NCBI RefSeq assembly: GCF_015100395.1
Contig: NZ_AP022847.1
Location: 372,001-436,000, forward strand
Source: Nitrosophilus alvini
Lineage (GTDB): Bacteria > Campylobacterota > Campylobacteria > Campylobacterales > Nitratiruptoraceae
Length of the DNA: 64,000 nt
Direction of reading: 5' to 3'
Below are positions 36,815 to 46,064 of this stretch, in pieces. The translations under genes were made by a program, and so were the position numbers. Below the pieces are notes generated by a model that ran no database searches, was not told the origin of the DNA, and saw only the letters and a list, made by a program, of their open reading frames with translations. Numbering within the stretch: position 1 is the first letter of the stretch; every line of letters starts with the position of its first letter.

Positions 36815-38451
36815 TTTTTGACCCCATATCTTTCGATTATAAATTGTGCAGATTCATAACTGTTTCTCGACAGATGCAAAGATATTATGTATGGTAAAAC
36901 TGCTTCTTTTCCAAAACGATTTTCTCCTAGTTTTATAAGTTTTGATATTTTGTATGCCGGCTCAAAAAAGAAAGCTAGCCTGAGATGATTTTCAAAAAAT
37001 TCTCTATTGCCTAAGATATTCCTGTCTCTTTTCATTGCCGCCAAAGATAGTTTATACGCTTTGAATCTGACAAACTTAGCTTCATCAAACTTTCCATACA
37101 TCTGAAGAATATCCGAGTAGAGGATAAGTAAAGAGATATTATCCGGCTCTTTGGATAGTTCTTTTTTTATAATTTCCATCGCTTTTAGATGTTTTTTGAG
37201 TGCTATATATGCTGATAAAAGAGCGTTGGTATGACCATTTTTGGCAATACGTTCAAATTTTGAGATATAGTGTTTGAGCTCTTTTATCTCTTTTGTATCT
37301 ATCAAAAACCAGATAAAAGATGTGAAAAGATCATTTGAAAAATCTGTATATTTTAAACCTCTTTTATAGGTCTCTTTTGCATTTTCTATATCTTGGATTT
37401 CCTGATAAGCTTTCGATAAAACGATCCAAAAATACGGATTTTCTAATAGTCGTTCATTTTTTATATCCTGACAGGCAGATATGATTTTGTTCCATTTTTT
37501 TAGATTGGAAGCGATACGCACAAAATGAAAAAAGAGAGTTGGATTTTTGTATTTTATCCAGTTTTTATATGCAAGTTTCATTGCCTCTTTATTCTTCCCT
37601 TTTTTCTCATAAAAAACAATCAGTTTCGTAATATCATCTATATCGGCTTTTTTGCTTTTCTCTATTTTTTTTAACGCTTCATAGGCACTCTCAAACTCCT
37701 GTAAAACCAAAGATAGCTGCAAAAGAGTTTTCCAAAAAAGATAGTTATCATCTTTGGTATACGGTTTTGCTTGTAGCAATACTCTGTATGCTTCTTTGAT
37801 TTTTCTTTTTGAATAGAGTGTACGTGCTACTTTTAAAGCGGTACCAGTAGGAAAAAACCGCTGTTTTTTATATAAAAGTTCGGCTGTTTTCAACATTCCT
37901 TCCACATCTCCTTCAGACTCAAAAAGATGCAGAATCTCAAAAAGCACTTCTTGGGAGCCAGTTTTTTTATATATCTTTTTAAAGAAAGCTATTCCATCTT
38001 TACTGTGAGCGTTCATTTTGAATACGTATGTCAAATCTTTGATTTTTGATAAATCCCCCTTTTGTATCATACTCTTTAAAATCTCTTCTGCTATGTCATA
38101 TCTTTTTAGAGAAAGAGAGAGGTCGAGTATCTGTTTTTTTAGCTCTTTTTTGCCACTTTTTTTAAAAATATAGTAGTAGTTTTCAAGAGCTTCATTGCCT
38201 CTGTCGGTCCACAATGAGAGTTTTGCGAGCCACTCTCTGTAGTAGATATTGTTCGGTTCATATTTTTTGACAATTTTTTTCACAAGTCTGTAAGCGCTTT
38301 CCAGGTCGTTGCTGTCCAAAAATGCTCTTAACATTAGATTAAAGCTCTCATCTTTTTTCGATGCATTTGCCAAATTGATATTTTGTGCAGACAGATTCGG
38401 TAAAAAAAAGAGAAAAAAAGATAAAAAGAGTATTGCAAAAACGGACTTCAT
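36808..38451 (-). CDS. PelB-type secreted TPR module
   Basis: A 547-residue protein with a signal peptide (MKSVFAILFLSFFLFFLPNLSA) and a solenoid of about a dozen TPR-like helical pairs, for example NPYFWIVLSKAYQEIQDIENAKETYKRGLKY and ISLLILYSDILQMYGKFDEAKFVRFKAYKL. There is no membrane helix after the signal peptide and no barrel. In PelB of Pseudomonas such TPRs line the periplasm and bind PelA; here they are a separate protein. ATG at 38451 overlaps the previous stop by one base, with GGAGAAG upstream. It overlaps the barrel gene by 7 bp. Confidence 0.78.
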   Translation of the reverse strand: MKSVFAILFLSFFLFFLPNLSAQNINLANASKKDESFNLMLRAFLDSNDLESAYRLVKKIVKKYEPNNIYYREWLAKLSLWTDRGNEALENYYYIFKKSGKKELKKQILDLSLSLKRYDIAEEILKSMIQKGDLSKIKDLTYVFKMNAHSKDGIAFFKKIYKKTGSQEVLFEILHLFESEGDVEGMLKTAELLYKKQRFFPTGTALKVARTLYSKRKIKEAYRVLLQAKPYTKDDNYLFWKTLLQLSLVLQEFESAYEALKKIEKSKKADIDDITKLIVFYEKKGKNKEAMKLAYKNWIKYKNPTLFFHFVRIASNLKKWNKIISACQDIKNERLLENPYFWIVLSKAYQEIQDIENAKETYKRGLKYTDFSNDLFTSFIWFLIDTKEIKELKHYISKFERIAKNGHTNALLSAYIALKKHLKAMEIIKKELSKEPDNISLLILYSDILQMYGKFDEAKFVRFKAYKLSLAAMKRDRNILGNREFFENHLRLAFFFEPAYKISKLIKLGENRFGKEAVLPYIISLHLSRNSYESAQFIIERYGVKKW

Positions 38452-39506
38452 CAATACTTCTCCATCAATTTGACTGAAATTTTTCGTGCCAGTTTTGTTT
38501 CACCTGCGCCAAGAGCCGCTTTTATCATACTTTTTGCCGTCTCTTTGTCATTTGCAAATTCCATTCCGTACCGCTTTATAAGGTTTGCGGCCATTTTTGT
38601 TCTGTTTCCGGATAATAAAGAGTTTAAAGCCTTTAGAAAATATATTTTTCTGGCACCTTTTTTACTCTGTTTCATCGCTTCAATATATAGTTTTGACGCT
38701 TTTCCATAGAGCCCTCCGGCAAGAGCGGTTAATGCGCCTTTTTCATACCATAAGAGGCTTTTTTCTCTATCTAGTGCGGCCAGTTTCTCATAATATTCAG
38801 TTGCTCTTTTGTGTTTTGATGTCTGGACCATTAAAGAGGCAAGTCTCTTTAGATATTTTTTTCTGTTTTTCGGATCAATTTTTAGAAGCTCTTTGTAAAA
38901 CTCTTCGCTTTTATTGAAATCAGAATTTTGAAGTGCAATCGATGCAGCCTGATTGAGCCAGAAAATTTTGTTTCCAGACTCTATCAGTCTCTCAACGGCT
39001 TTCATTGCGATATCAAAAAAAGAGAAAGAGAGTGCTTCTTTGTAAACAAATCTGTAATCCTCTTTTTTTTCTGCATTTTTATAAAAGGTGTAAAGAATTT
39101 TTTTCAGATTTTTTCTTGTTTTGTCTCTATCTTTCCTGCTTGAGAAATATTTCGTTTTTTCGAGATTGTATTCAAGTAGGAGTATTTTTTTTGTTTCTGT
39201 ATCGAAATAGTTCTCTTTAAGGTCATCTATGACTTTTCGGGCTTTTTCTATTTCACCGGATTGCAGATATTTTTCAACAAGCAAAAAAAGAAAGCGATAA
39301 TCCGCTTTATAGAATTTTCTTATATTTTCTATATATTGTATAGTAAGAGTGTTGTTAGATGTCTCTTTTTTTAAAAGCTGCAAAATTTTATCTTCAGGAA
39401 ACAGCAGCAACAGCACAGCCATAACAATAACAAAAAAACCGGCTATCTCATACCACTCAAAAAGTTTCTGCTGTTTTACGCTGTTTTTATCTGCATTCGG
39501 TTTCAA
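38451..39506 (-). CDS. PelB-type membrane-anchored TPR module
   Basis: About 351 residues: a short basic N-terminus, one TM helix (WYEIAGFFVIVMAVLLLLF) and periplasmic TPR-like repeats (AASIALQNSDFNKSEEFYKELLKIDPKNRKKYLKRLASLM, then HKRATEYYEKLAALDREKSLLWYEKGALTALAGG). The frame opens at 39536, but a TTG at 39506 has a GAGG site 6-8 nt upstream and reduces overlap with pelA to 20 bp. It appears to be the N-terminal anchored portion of a split PelB scaffold that holds the periplasmic assembly to the inner membrane. Confidence 0.75.
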   Translation of the reverse strand: MKPNADKNSVKQQKLFEWYEIAGFFVIVMAVLLLLFPEDKILQLLKKETSNNTLTIQYIENIRKFYKADYRFLFLLVEKYLQSGEIEKARKVIDDLKENYFDTETKKILLLEYNLEKTKYFSSRKDRDKTRKNLKKILYTFYKNAEKKEDYRFVYKEALSFSFFDIAMKAVERLIESGNKIFWLNQAASIALQNSDFNKSEEFYKELLKIDPKNRKKYLKRLASLMVQTSKHKRATEYYEKLAALDREKSLLWYEKGALTALAGGLYGKASKLYIEAMKQSKKGARKIYFLKALNSLLSGNRTKMAANLIKRYGMEFANDKETAKSMIKAALGAGETKLARKISVKLMEKY

Positions 39507-42216
39507 TTGTCGCCTCTTTGCTTTTTTCAAATTCAAAAATAATCATATTCTCTTTTTCAGAAACTCTGTAGTCTTTTGGTCCAATCACTTTATAGGAACA
39601 CTCTTCTCTTTTCCTAATTTTGACTTTGATGGGAATATACCCTTTAAAAACAGCCTTGAAGCCTCTTTTGTTTCGTTTGAAATCTTTCAATAAAGAGTTT
39701 GCTTCTATGATGTAAGAAAAAGCGTTCTCTTCTTTGCCAAGTTTAAGTTCATAATCCCCGGAATCATTTAAATGTACGTAAGTAGAGCCTATATCATACT
39801 TTTCCCCGACAATATTTTTTGATGCAGCAAAATCGATGTTTTTGAAGCCTTCAAGTCTCAGAGTTTTTAGATGACCGTCACCTTTTATTATCCATTTGTC
39901 CTTTTTGATCGCAATGGCTATATTTTCAAAGTCCAATACTTTTTTTATCCATTCGGATGTATATATCGGAATCGTTTTCTGATTCATAGCCCATAGATAA
40001 ATCTCTTTCAGACTTTTAAGAGAAGATTGCTTTGAGGCAGAATAAAAATGGTAATAGATATTAATCGGTTTGATTCTTCTGGGATAGCCGGTAAGTCTGA
40101 ATGTTTGCAAAACTTTTTTAAAACCGGCGTAGTTTGTCCAGCCGTCGGTAAAAATGTTTTCGTTCTGTATCGGGGCATATATCTGGAAAAACTCTCCTCT
40201 ATATAGTCCAAGCGGCGATATATATATAAGCCAGGGATGTTCATCCGTTATGATCGTATCTCCTCCGTTTATATTCAAAATTTGGTTTTCATAGCATATT
40301 TTAAGTGCCTCTTTGTTTGGCAGACAGTCACCGGTCCAGAAAAAAAGGCGAGTTTTCTTGTTTTTTAAAAGTTGTCTGTTTATATAATCTATAGAACCAA
40401 GTATCTCTCTTTTAAGATTAAATCTATAATTTTTCAAAGAGAGAGTATATCCATCTTTTTCTGCTTGTGCAAATTCCCATATAAAAGGATGTGAAAAGCT
40501 GTGACTTGCCGCTTCAACATTAGGTAAAGAAAATATCTTGCGGGCAATTTTTTCAAGTTTTGGCGATATTTCGGGATAAAGCCCGTATGGGGCGATTTCT
40601 CCTTCAATAACCGATACAGAGTGAGGAATTTTGTACTTTTTTAAAATCTCTTCATATAGTATCTGAGATGCAAATTTTTTCTGATCCCAAACAGCCCTTT
40701 CCATAAAACCGTCACCATCTATATGGACAAACATTATTCTGCTGCCGTTTTCAGTTGTGGTATCGGGAGTTGGAATATCCGGCAGTCTTAGGGCTCTTTT
40801 GAAAAACTGGAACGGGTTTAAAACCCAAAGAGTATCACCGAAAAGCTCTACCGTACAACTCCCCTGAAGTGCATATCCTCCCCATGGCGTAATTGCGGCA
40901 GTTGCAAACTTCTGCCCCTTTGAATTTTCAGCTTCTATAAGAACCTCTCCTTTTTGTGGATATAGAAGATAGTAGGTATGCTCAATAAGAGGTTCGGTTT
41001 CAAAGTTTGCGATTTTGTCTTTATGTAAGATACGGTATTTTTCAAATGGAGTTGAAAGATTTTTTGAAACTTTTATATTAAGTTTTTTTAAATAGGAGTT
41101 ATCCGAAAATCCGAAATCGTTTAGAAAAAGTATCTTTATGCCCTCCTTTTTCTTTTGTAAAATCCAATTGAAAAATTCATCCTGATTTTCCGGTACCGTT
41201 CCTTCCAGTGCAACAATCACACCGGCATATCTGTCGGCCAAAAAAGTATCAGGCAGACCTTTTTCTTTAATATTCCAAAGTTCCGGAATGAAGCCGAGAT
41301 ACTCAAGAGGCATGGAAAAGAGTAGGTGTGCATCATATTTCCATTTTTCTTTTTCACTGCCGTAAAAGAGGATAAGTACTTTTCTTGGAATAGGCTCTAT
41401 AGTACTTATTCCTACGGTTGAAAGGTGTTTGTCTGTAACATAAGGAATGAAACCGTTATTTTCTATCTTTTTTGCTATCTCTTTTGCCTCTTTTCTGTTT
41501 TTTGGCTCCACATAATCTACAACTATAACCGGCAAGCCGAGTTTTTTTACTCTGTCTAGCCTTTTTTTTAGCCATTTTGTATCTTCGGCACCGATCTTTT
41601 TGACCTGCATATTTTTTGTATCAATTCCGCTGAAAAGAGACTCTGCCAAAACCGCGTCAATCTCTTCTTTGATATTTTCCAGTATTTCAAAACCTCTGTT
41701 TACTATAATCTTTTTTTCGGGGAATTTTGTTTTGACATCTTTTATAAAAATTTCAAGAGCTTTTTCATACTCTTTTCGCTCTTTTTTATCTTTTAGTACA
41801 AGCTGATATGAGTCAAGTGTATCGAACATAAATCCGTCATAATCATTAAGTTTTTTCAAAACAGTCTCTATTAGAAAATCTCTGTACTCTTTTTTTCTTA
41901 TATCTGTTATAAAACTTTTCCAGTCCCTGTTTTGGCCTATAATCCACTCTTTTTTTATTTTGCTGAAATATTTTCTCTCTTTTTCAACTTCTCCTATACT
42001 TACATATGCAAAAATTACGGCTTCTTTTCTATTTTTCTTTATAGCTGTTGCGTCTGGGTCGACAACTATCCAGTCAAAAAGTCTGAATATCTCTCTGGGC
42101 GGATTTTGATCATAATAGAGTGCAACAGACGAGGGAACAGCTCTTTGTGCTGCCAGTGCGTATGCTGCCAGGAGGAAAAAAGCAATAAATAGTTTACTGC
42201 AGCATAAACGTTTCAT
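39487..42216 (-). CDS. pelA: Pel polysaccharide hydrolase/deacetylase PelA
   Basis: A 909-residue periplasmic protein with a signal peptide. Residues about 25-275 form a GH114/TM1410-like glycosidase domain (VALYYDQNPPREIFRLFDWIVVDP, YDGFMFDTLDSYQL, and VLAESLFSG with probable catalytic Glu192). A Rossmann-like segment (270-420) follows. The CE4-type deacetylase domain has VHIDGDGF (Asp500, Asp502) and SHSFSHP (metal ligands His572, His576), then a beta-rich C-terminal region. PelA partly deacetylates Pel, giving it positive charge, and can cleave it. Both active sites look intact. It overlaps pelG by 23 bp. Confidence 0.92.
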   Translation of the reverse strand: MKRLCCSKLFIAFFLLAAYALAAQRAVPSSVALYYDQNPPREIFRLFDWIVVDPDATAIKKNRKEAVIFAYVSIGEVEKERKYFSKIKKEWIIGQNRDWKSFITDIRKKEYRDFLIETVLKKLNDYDGFMFDTLDSYQLVLKDKKERKEYEKALEIFIKDVKTKFPEKKIIVNRGFEILENIKEEIDAVLAESLFSGIDTKNMQVKKIGAEDTKWLKKRLDRVKKLGLPVIVVDYVEPKNRKEAKEIAKKIENNGFIPYVTDKHLSTVGISTIEPIPRKVLILFYGSEKEKWKYDAHLLFSMPLEYLGFIPELWNIKEKGLPDTFLADRYAGVIVALEGTVPENQDEFFNWILQKKKEGIKILFLNDFGFSDNSYLKKLNIKVSKNLSTPFEKYRILHKDKIANFETEPLIEHTYYLLYPQKGEVLIEAENSKGQKFATAAITPWGGYALQGSCTVELFGDTLWVLNPFQFFKRALRLPDIPTPDTTTENGSRIMFVHIDGDGFMERAVWDQKKFASQILYEEILKKYKIPHSVSVIEGEIAPYGLYPEISPKLEKIARKIFSLPNVEAASHSFSHPFIWEFAQAEKDGYTLSLKNYRFNLKREILGSIDYINRQLLKNKKTRLFFWTGDCLPNKEALKICYENQILNINGGDTIITDEHPWLIYISPLGLYRGEFFQIYAPIQNENIFTDGWTNYAGFKKVLQTFRLTGYPRRIKPINIYYHFYSASKQSSLKSLKEIYLWAMNQKTIPIYTSEWIKKVLDFENIAIAIKKDKWIIKGDGHLKTLRLEGFKNIDFAASKNIVGEKYDIGSTYVHLNDSGDYELKLGKEENAFSYIIEANSLLKDFKRNKRGFKAVFKGYIPIKVKIRKREECSYKVIGPKDYRVSEKENMIIFEFEKSKEATIETECR

Positions 42217-43561
42217 AATGAAGCCTTTCGAAATCTTTGTTTAAAAGGTACATGCCTGCAGTTGAGACGATAAGCAGTGATAGAGCAAATCCGTAACCGA
42301 AGAAATAGGGGCCAAGTTCTATGGAAAGAAAAGTCAACCCCACATTCAGAACCAAAAAGAAGAAAGTAAGAATAAAAACACTTCTTTTCCTATCAAGATA
42401 AAACATTATAGCAAGCAAAGACATAAAAAAGAGCTGTAGCTGCGTGGCAACAAGGTCTATATAAAAAAGCGGCAGATACAGAAGCGGCATATCGAGCATT
42501 TTAAAGATGGGTTCACTAAATATTATTAGCATAATTGTTATGATACTTTGTATTCTTATTATTTCGATTAGTGCCGTTCTTGCAGCTTCTATCATCTCAT
42601 TTCCGCTTTTATAGATATGAGCAAGTGTTGCACCTTCTCTTGCAGCAGAATAGTACTCTTCGTACTTTTGCGCAAAATCTGTCTCAACTCTAAGTAAAAA
42701 AACTGCCATTCCGGGCGCAATCGCCAGATATGCAAGAAAAATGGGCAGATCGTATATGGCAGAGTCTCTTAAAAAGCCTAAAACATGGCCGCTGGTTTGT
42801 GGATGAAACCAAAAGATGAATTTATCGGCCCAGACTGCTGCGTTATAAAAAAATCCGGTAAATATCAAAGAACGGAACATTTTGCCGTTCAGGAAATCGA
42901 ATTCTACAAGTTTATCGGAAGGGTATTTTTTTATAATAAGTCCCGCCAGAAGAAAAAAGAGCATAGCATGTCCGGCAAAAAAAGATGCCAAAAGTGCATT
43001 GAGCCCAAGTTTGCCGAAAGTAAAAACAAGTACCAAAATCAAAAAATAGGAGAGAAAAAAAGAAAGAATTATGAATTTATAGTTTTTAAGTCCGGAAAGT
43101 ACAACATTTGCTATCCAGATACCGCAAAGAACTGTAAATGAAAATGTAAAAAGAAGAGAGTAAAGAACCCCTGCGCTATTAATGAAAATCAGTGCAAAAG
43201 GAAAGATGAAAAAAAATCCGAAAACCATATTAAATCCGATTGCTCCGAGAAGATTGGGAAGGATTTTGTTTATCTTCTTCTCAAATATCCTGTCGGCTAT
43301 ATATCTTGTAAAAGAGAGTTGGAAAAAGCTTGTAAATATCAGACTGATAGCTATAAGATAGGTAATCGTTACCTGAAACTGTGTTACGATCTGCTGGTCT
43401 TTTAGATATATTTTTGCAATGAATCCAGCAATCAGAATGCTTATTATGGATATTAGCCAGGGACCGGAGCTGACCGCTGCGGAGTAGCCGTAAGCTTTCA
43501 GTATGGAGAAGAGTCTTTTTTCGCTTAAAATCTTTCTAAGTTCAAATCCTATACCTGCCAA
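42194..43561 (-). CDS. pelG: Pel polysaccharide exporter membrane protein PelG
   Basis: A 455-residue integral membrane protein with about 12 hydrophobic helices. The N-terminus MAGIGFELRKIL is the conserved PelG opening, followed by AYGYSAAVSSGPWLISI. PelG belongs to the MVF/MATE-like flippase superfamily and, with PelD, PelE and PelF, forms the inner-membrane synthase complex that moves the Pel polymer across the membrane. The TTG start overlaps the pelF 3' end by 13 bp, and the 3' end overlaps pelA. Full length for the family. Confidence 0.93.
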   Translation of the reverse strand: MAGIGFELRKILSEKRLFSILKAYGYSAAVSSGPWLISIISILIAGFIAKIYLKDQQIVTQFQVTITYLIAISLIFTSFFQLSFTRYIADRIFEKKINKILPNLLGAIGFNMVFGFFFIFPFALIFINSAGVLYSLLFTFSFTVLCGIWIANVVLSGLKNYKFIILSFFLSYFLILVLVFTFGKLGLNALLASFFAGHAMLFFLLAGLIIKKYPSDKLVEFDFLNGKMFRSLIFTGFFYNAAVWADKFIFWFHPQTSGHVLGFLRDSAIYDLPIFLAYLAIAPGMAVFLLRVETDFAQKYEEYYSAAREGATLAHIYKSGNEMIEAARTALIEIIRIQSIITIMLIIFSEPIFKMLDMPLLYLPLFYIDLVATQLQLFFMSLLAIMFYLDRKRSVFILTFFFLVLNVGLTFLSIELGPYFFGYGFALSLLIVSTAGMYLLNKDFERLHYETFMLQ

Positions 43562-45066
43562 TTTTGAATAGCCTCCGTGTATATGTTTTTGTAGTTATTT
43601 AGAAAAACCTCCATAGTGTAATATGTTTCGACTCTTTTTATTGCGTTACTTTGACATTTTTCCCAGAGATTTTCGTTTTCGAACAGTTTTATGTAGGCCT
43701 GAGCCAGTTTGGATGGGTTTGCAATGGGGACAACTTCGCCGGCACTGCCTATTTTTCTATCTTCTTCGTCTATTCCCCCGTAGATAAGCTGAGAGCATGA
43801 GCCTACATCGGTGGTAACTGCAGGAACACCCGCTCCAAAACCCTCTATTACCACAAGAGGCATACCTTCGCTGATGGAGCTCAGGGTTAAAATTCCGGTT
43901 TTGGGCAGTATATCTTCTACTCTTTGGAATCCCAAAAATTTGATATGGTTTTTTAGTCCCAGAGTCTCTACCAAAAGCCTGCACTCTTTTGCATAGTCGG
44001 GATCTTCGTTTTCGGGACCCACTATCCAGCCTTCTATATCTTTGATACGGTTTGCTGCTATACGCATCGCTTTTATAAATGTTTTGATATCTTTTATAGG
44101 AACGACCCTACCTATGAGGGTTATGACTTTTGGAATCTTCTCTTTTCGCAAGTGGCGCAGTTTTTTGAATTTTTCAATGTCTATTCCGTTTGGAACTACT
44201 TTTGTTTTTTCCGGTGCTGCCCCGTACGCTATCTGAATTTTTCTCGCATTTTCAAAAAGGGATATTATGGGGTTTGCGGCTTCATAGGAGATTTTTCCTA
44301 TACCTTCGAAAAATTTAATCCACATATTTTTTATATGGCTTATAGTTCCCAATTCTTTTTGAAAAATTGTTCTGTTGTCTATAAGCCAGTCGGCATTGAG
44401 CATATCGATTTTTCTCTCTCTGGTATATATACCGTGTTCGGTAAGAATAAAAGGTTTTTTGTAATTGAAACCAAGCAGTGCTCCCAGGAAACCTGCATAG
44501 CCCGTAGAGGGCGAATGGACTATTTTGAAACATTTTATTTTCGATGCAATGGATGCAACATTCCATATTGGAGAATGCATATTTCTAACCGTCCAGAAAT
44601 AGTCGATAAATGCGCTCTCTGGAGTAAACGAGAGGTATTCGGACTGTATAATGTCCCATGAATTTTTGCTGTACAAAAACTCTTTTTTAGTTATATGTTT
44701 CAAATAAAAATCTATATTTTTTATATTTTGCGGCATTGGGGATAGCTCTTTTTTTCTAAACCAGTTTTGAAGTTTTATTATATCTTCAAATTTTTTATTG
44801 CTGCCGTTCATAATTTCCGGCTCAAACCTGTGGCTATTGCCAAACAGATACTCTGTTTCAAGGTAAACCAGATTTTTGGGAAGATCGTATACAATATCAC
44901 CGTAATCCTCTTTTTTGCTTCCCAGAAAAACAATACCGAAATTAATATCCGGCATACCTGTTATAAGTTGATGTATCCATGTAGAAACACCTCCTCTGAT
45001 ATAAGGATATGTGCCTTCTGCCACTATAAGCACGTCTATCTCTTTTTTTTTGAAAAAATTTATCAA
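43549..45066 (-). CDS. pelF: Pel polysaccharide glycosyltransferase PelF
   Basis: A 505-residue cytosolic GT4-type glycosyltransferase. The donor-independent N-terminal half has the PelF signature VLIVAEGTYPYIRGGVSTWIHQLITGMP. The C-terminal half has IPKVITLIGRVVPIKDIKTFIKA and the ExxxxxE-type SSISEGMPLVVIEGFGAGVPAVTTDVGS, which binds UDP-sugar. PelF polymerises GalNAc/GlcNAc-type residues in Pel. The longer TTG at 45081 overlaps the GGGAGG binding site, so the TTG at 45066 (TTGA overlap with the pelE stop) is chosen. Confidence 0.94.
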   Translation of the reverse strand: MINFFKKKEIDVLIVAEGTYPYIRGGVSTWIHQLITGMPDINFGIVFLGSKKEDYGDIVYDLPKNLVYLETEYLFGNSHRFEPEIMNGSNKKFEDIIKLQNWFRKKELSPMPQNIKNIDFYLKHITKKEFLYSKNSWDIIQSEYLSFTPESAFIDYFWTVRNMHSPIWNVASIASKIKCFKIVHSPSTGYAGFLGALLGFNYKKPFILTEHGIYTRERKIDMLNADWLIDNRTIFQKELGTISHIKNMWIKFFEGIGKISYEAANPIISLFENARKIQIAYGAAPEKTKVVPNGIDIEKFKKLRHLRKEKIPKVITLIGRVVPIKDIKTFIKAMRIAANRIKDIEGWIVGPENEDPDYAKECRLLVETLGLKNHIKFLGFQRVEDILPKTGILTLSSISEGMPLVVIEGFGAGVPAVTTDVGSCSQLIYGGIDEEDRKIGSAGEVVPIANPSKLAQAYIKLFENENLWEKCQSNAIKRVETYYTMEVFLNNYKNIYTEAIQNWQV

Positions 45067-46064
45067 ACTTTTTCCTCCCAAAGTGCAATAATGGGATAAA
45101 GTTGCGGATCATAACGCATATGAGGATGATTTGAAAATATTTTTCTTACTTTTGCAAACTCTTTTCTATAAAAATGTATTTCGGCGAGAAACGGTACGGT
45201 TTTGTATTCCGGAGAGCCGATATATACAGCTTTTTTGAACAGTTCATATGCAGAATCTATATCTTTTTTTATAAGACACAGACGGCCCAGTGTTATGAGT
45301 ATGAATGGATCAGTTTTCAGTTCGTCAAGTGCACTCAGCGCATGTTTTTCGATTTCCTGCAAAATAAATTTTTTATATTCGCTGTCCGCAAGTCCGATAT
45401 AGATATACTCCCAGTATAATCTGGCCAGTTCCTTGTGGGCTTTTGCTTTTTGTCTTTTATCTTTTGTTTTTTCTATGAGAGAGATTTTGTCGTGTATCTG
45501 AGTGCTCAACTCCTTTTCAAGTCTGTTTATAACACTGAAAGATAGAAGTCTTATTTCGTCGTTCGGGTCTTTAAGTCCGCTTTTGATAAGCTGTATGCTT
45601 TCCGGGGTTTTGAGTTCTGTCAGTAGTAAAAAAGCTTTGAGTCTGAGTTCTGTTGGCAGCTCTTTTTTCAATGCAAAAACTTTTAAAGAACTCTCTCCGT
45701 AATTCCTTTTATGTACTACTATTTTTTCTGCGATTATATCGGAAAAATTCGCTTTATTTATTGGCAGAGGTTTAGTCTCTTTTTGTGTTCTTAGGATAAT
45801 GTTGTAAACAATAAATCCGATATAAGAAAATAGCGGCATAACAAAACATACGATAAATATAAGAGAGAAAGAGTAAAACTTTGGATTTTTATATTTTTTT
45901 GGCAACAAAATCCAGACTGCATATGCTATAAGAGCGCTTGCCAATGAATGAAATGTGAAAAAACCTGCCATCTGCGCCGCAGCACTTGTACTTTTAAGTG
46001 CACCCAATGCTCCTATTTCTAAGAAAATCGATGTTCCTGCAGCTTTGTATACAGATGCGCTCAT
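45063..46064 (-). CDS. pelE: Pel complex membrane protein PelE
   Basis: A 333-residue protein with two to three N-terminal hydrophobic helices (FFTFHSLASALIAYAVWILL, FYSFSLIFIVCFVMPLFSYIGFIVYNIIL) and a cytosolic helical-repeat region with HEAT-like (LLTELKTPESIQLIKSGLKDPNDEIRLLSFSVINRLE) and TPR-like segments. PelE sequences are poorly conserved; assignment rests on topology and its place between pelD and pelF, as in known loci. The start overlaps the pelD stop (ATGA). It is thought to help assemble PelD and PelF at the membrane. Confidence 0.85.
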   Translation of the reverse strand: MSASVYKAAGTSIFLEIGALGALKSTSAAAQMAGFFTFHSLASALIAYAVWILLPKKYKNPKFYSFSLIFIVCFVMPLFSYIGFIVYNIILRTQKETKPLPINKANFSDIIAEKIVVHKRNYGESSLKVFALKKELPTELRLKAFLLLTELKTPESIQLIKSGLKDPNDEIRLLSFSVINRLEKELSTQIHDKISLIEKTKDKRQKAKAHKELARLYWEYIYIGLADSEYKKFILQEIEKHALSALDELKTDPFILITLGRLCLIKKDIDSAYELFKKAVYIGSPEYKTVPFLAEIHFYRKEFAKVRKIFSNHPHMRYDPQLYPIIALWEEKV

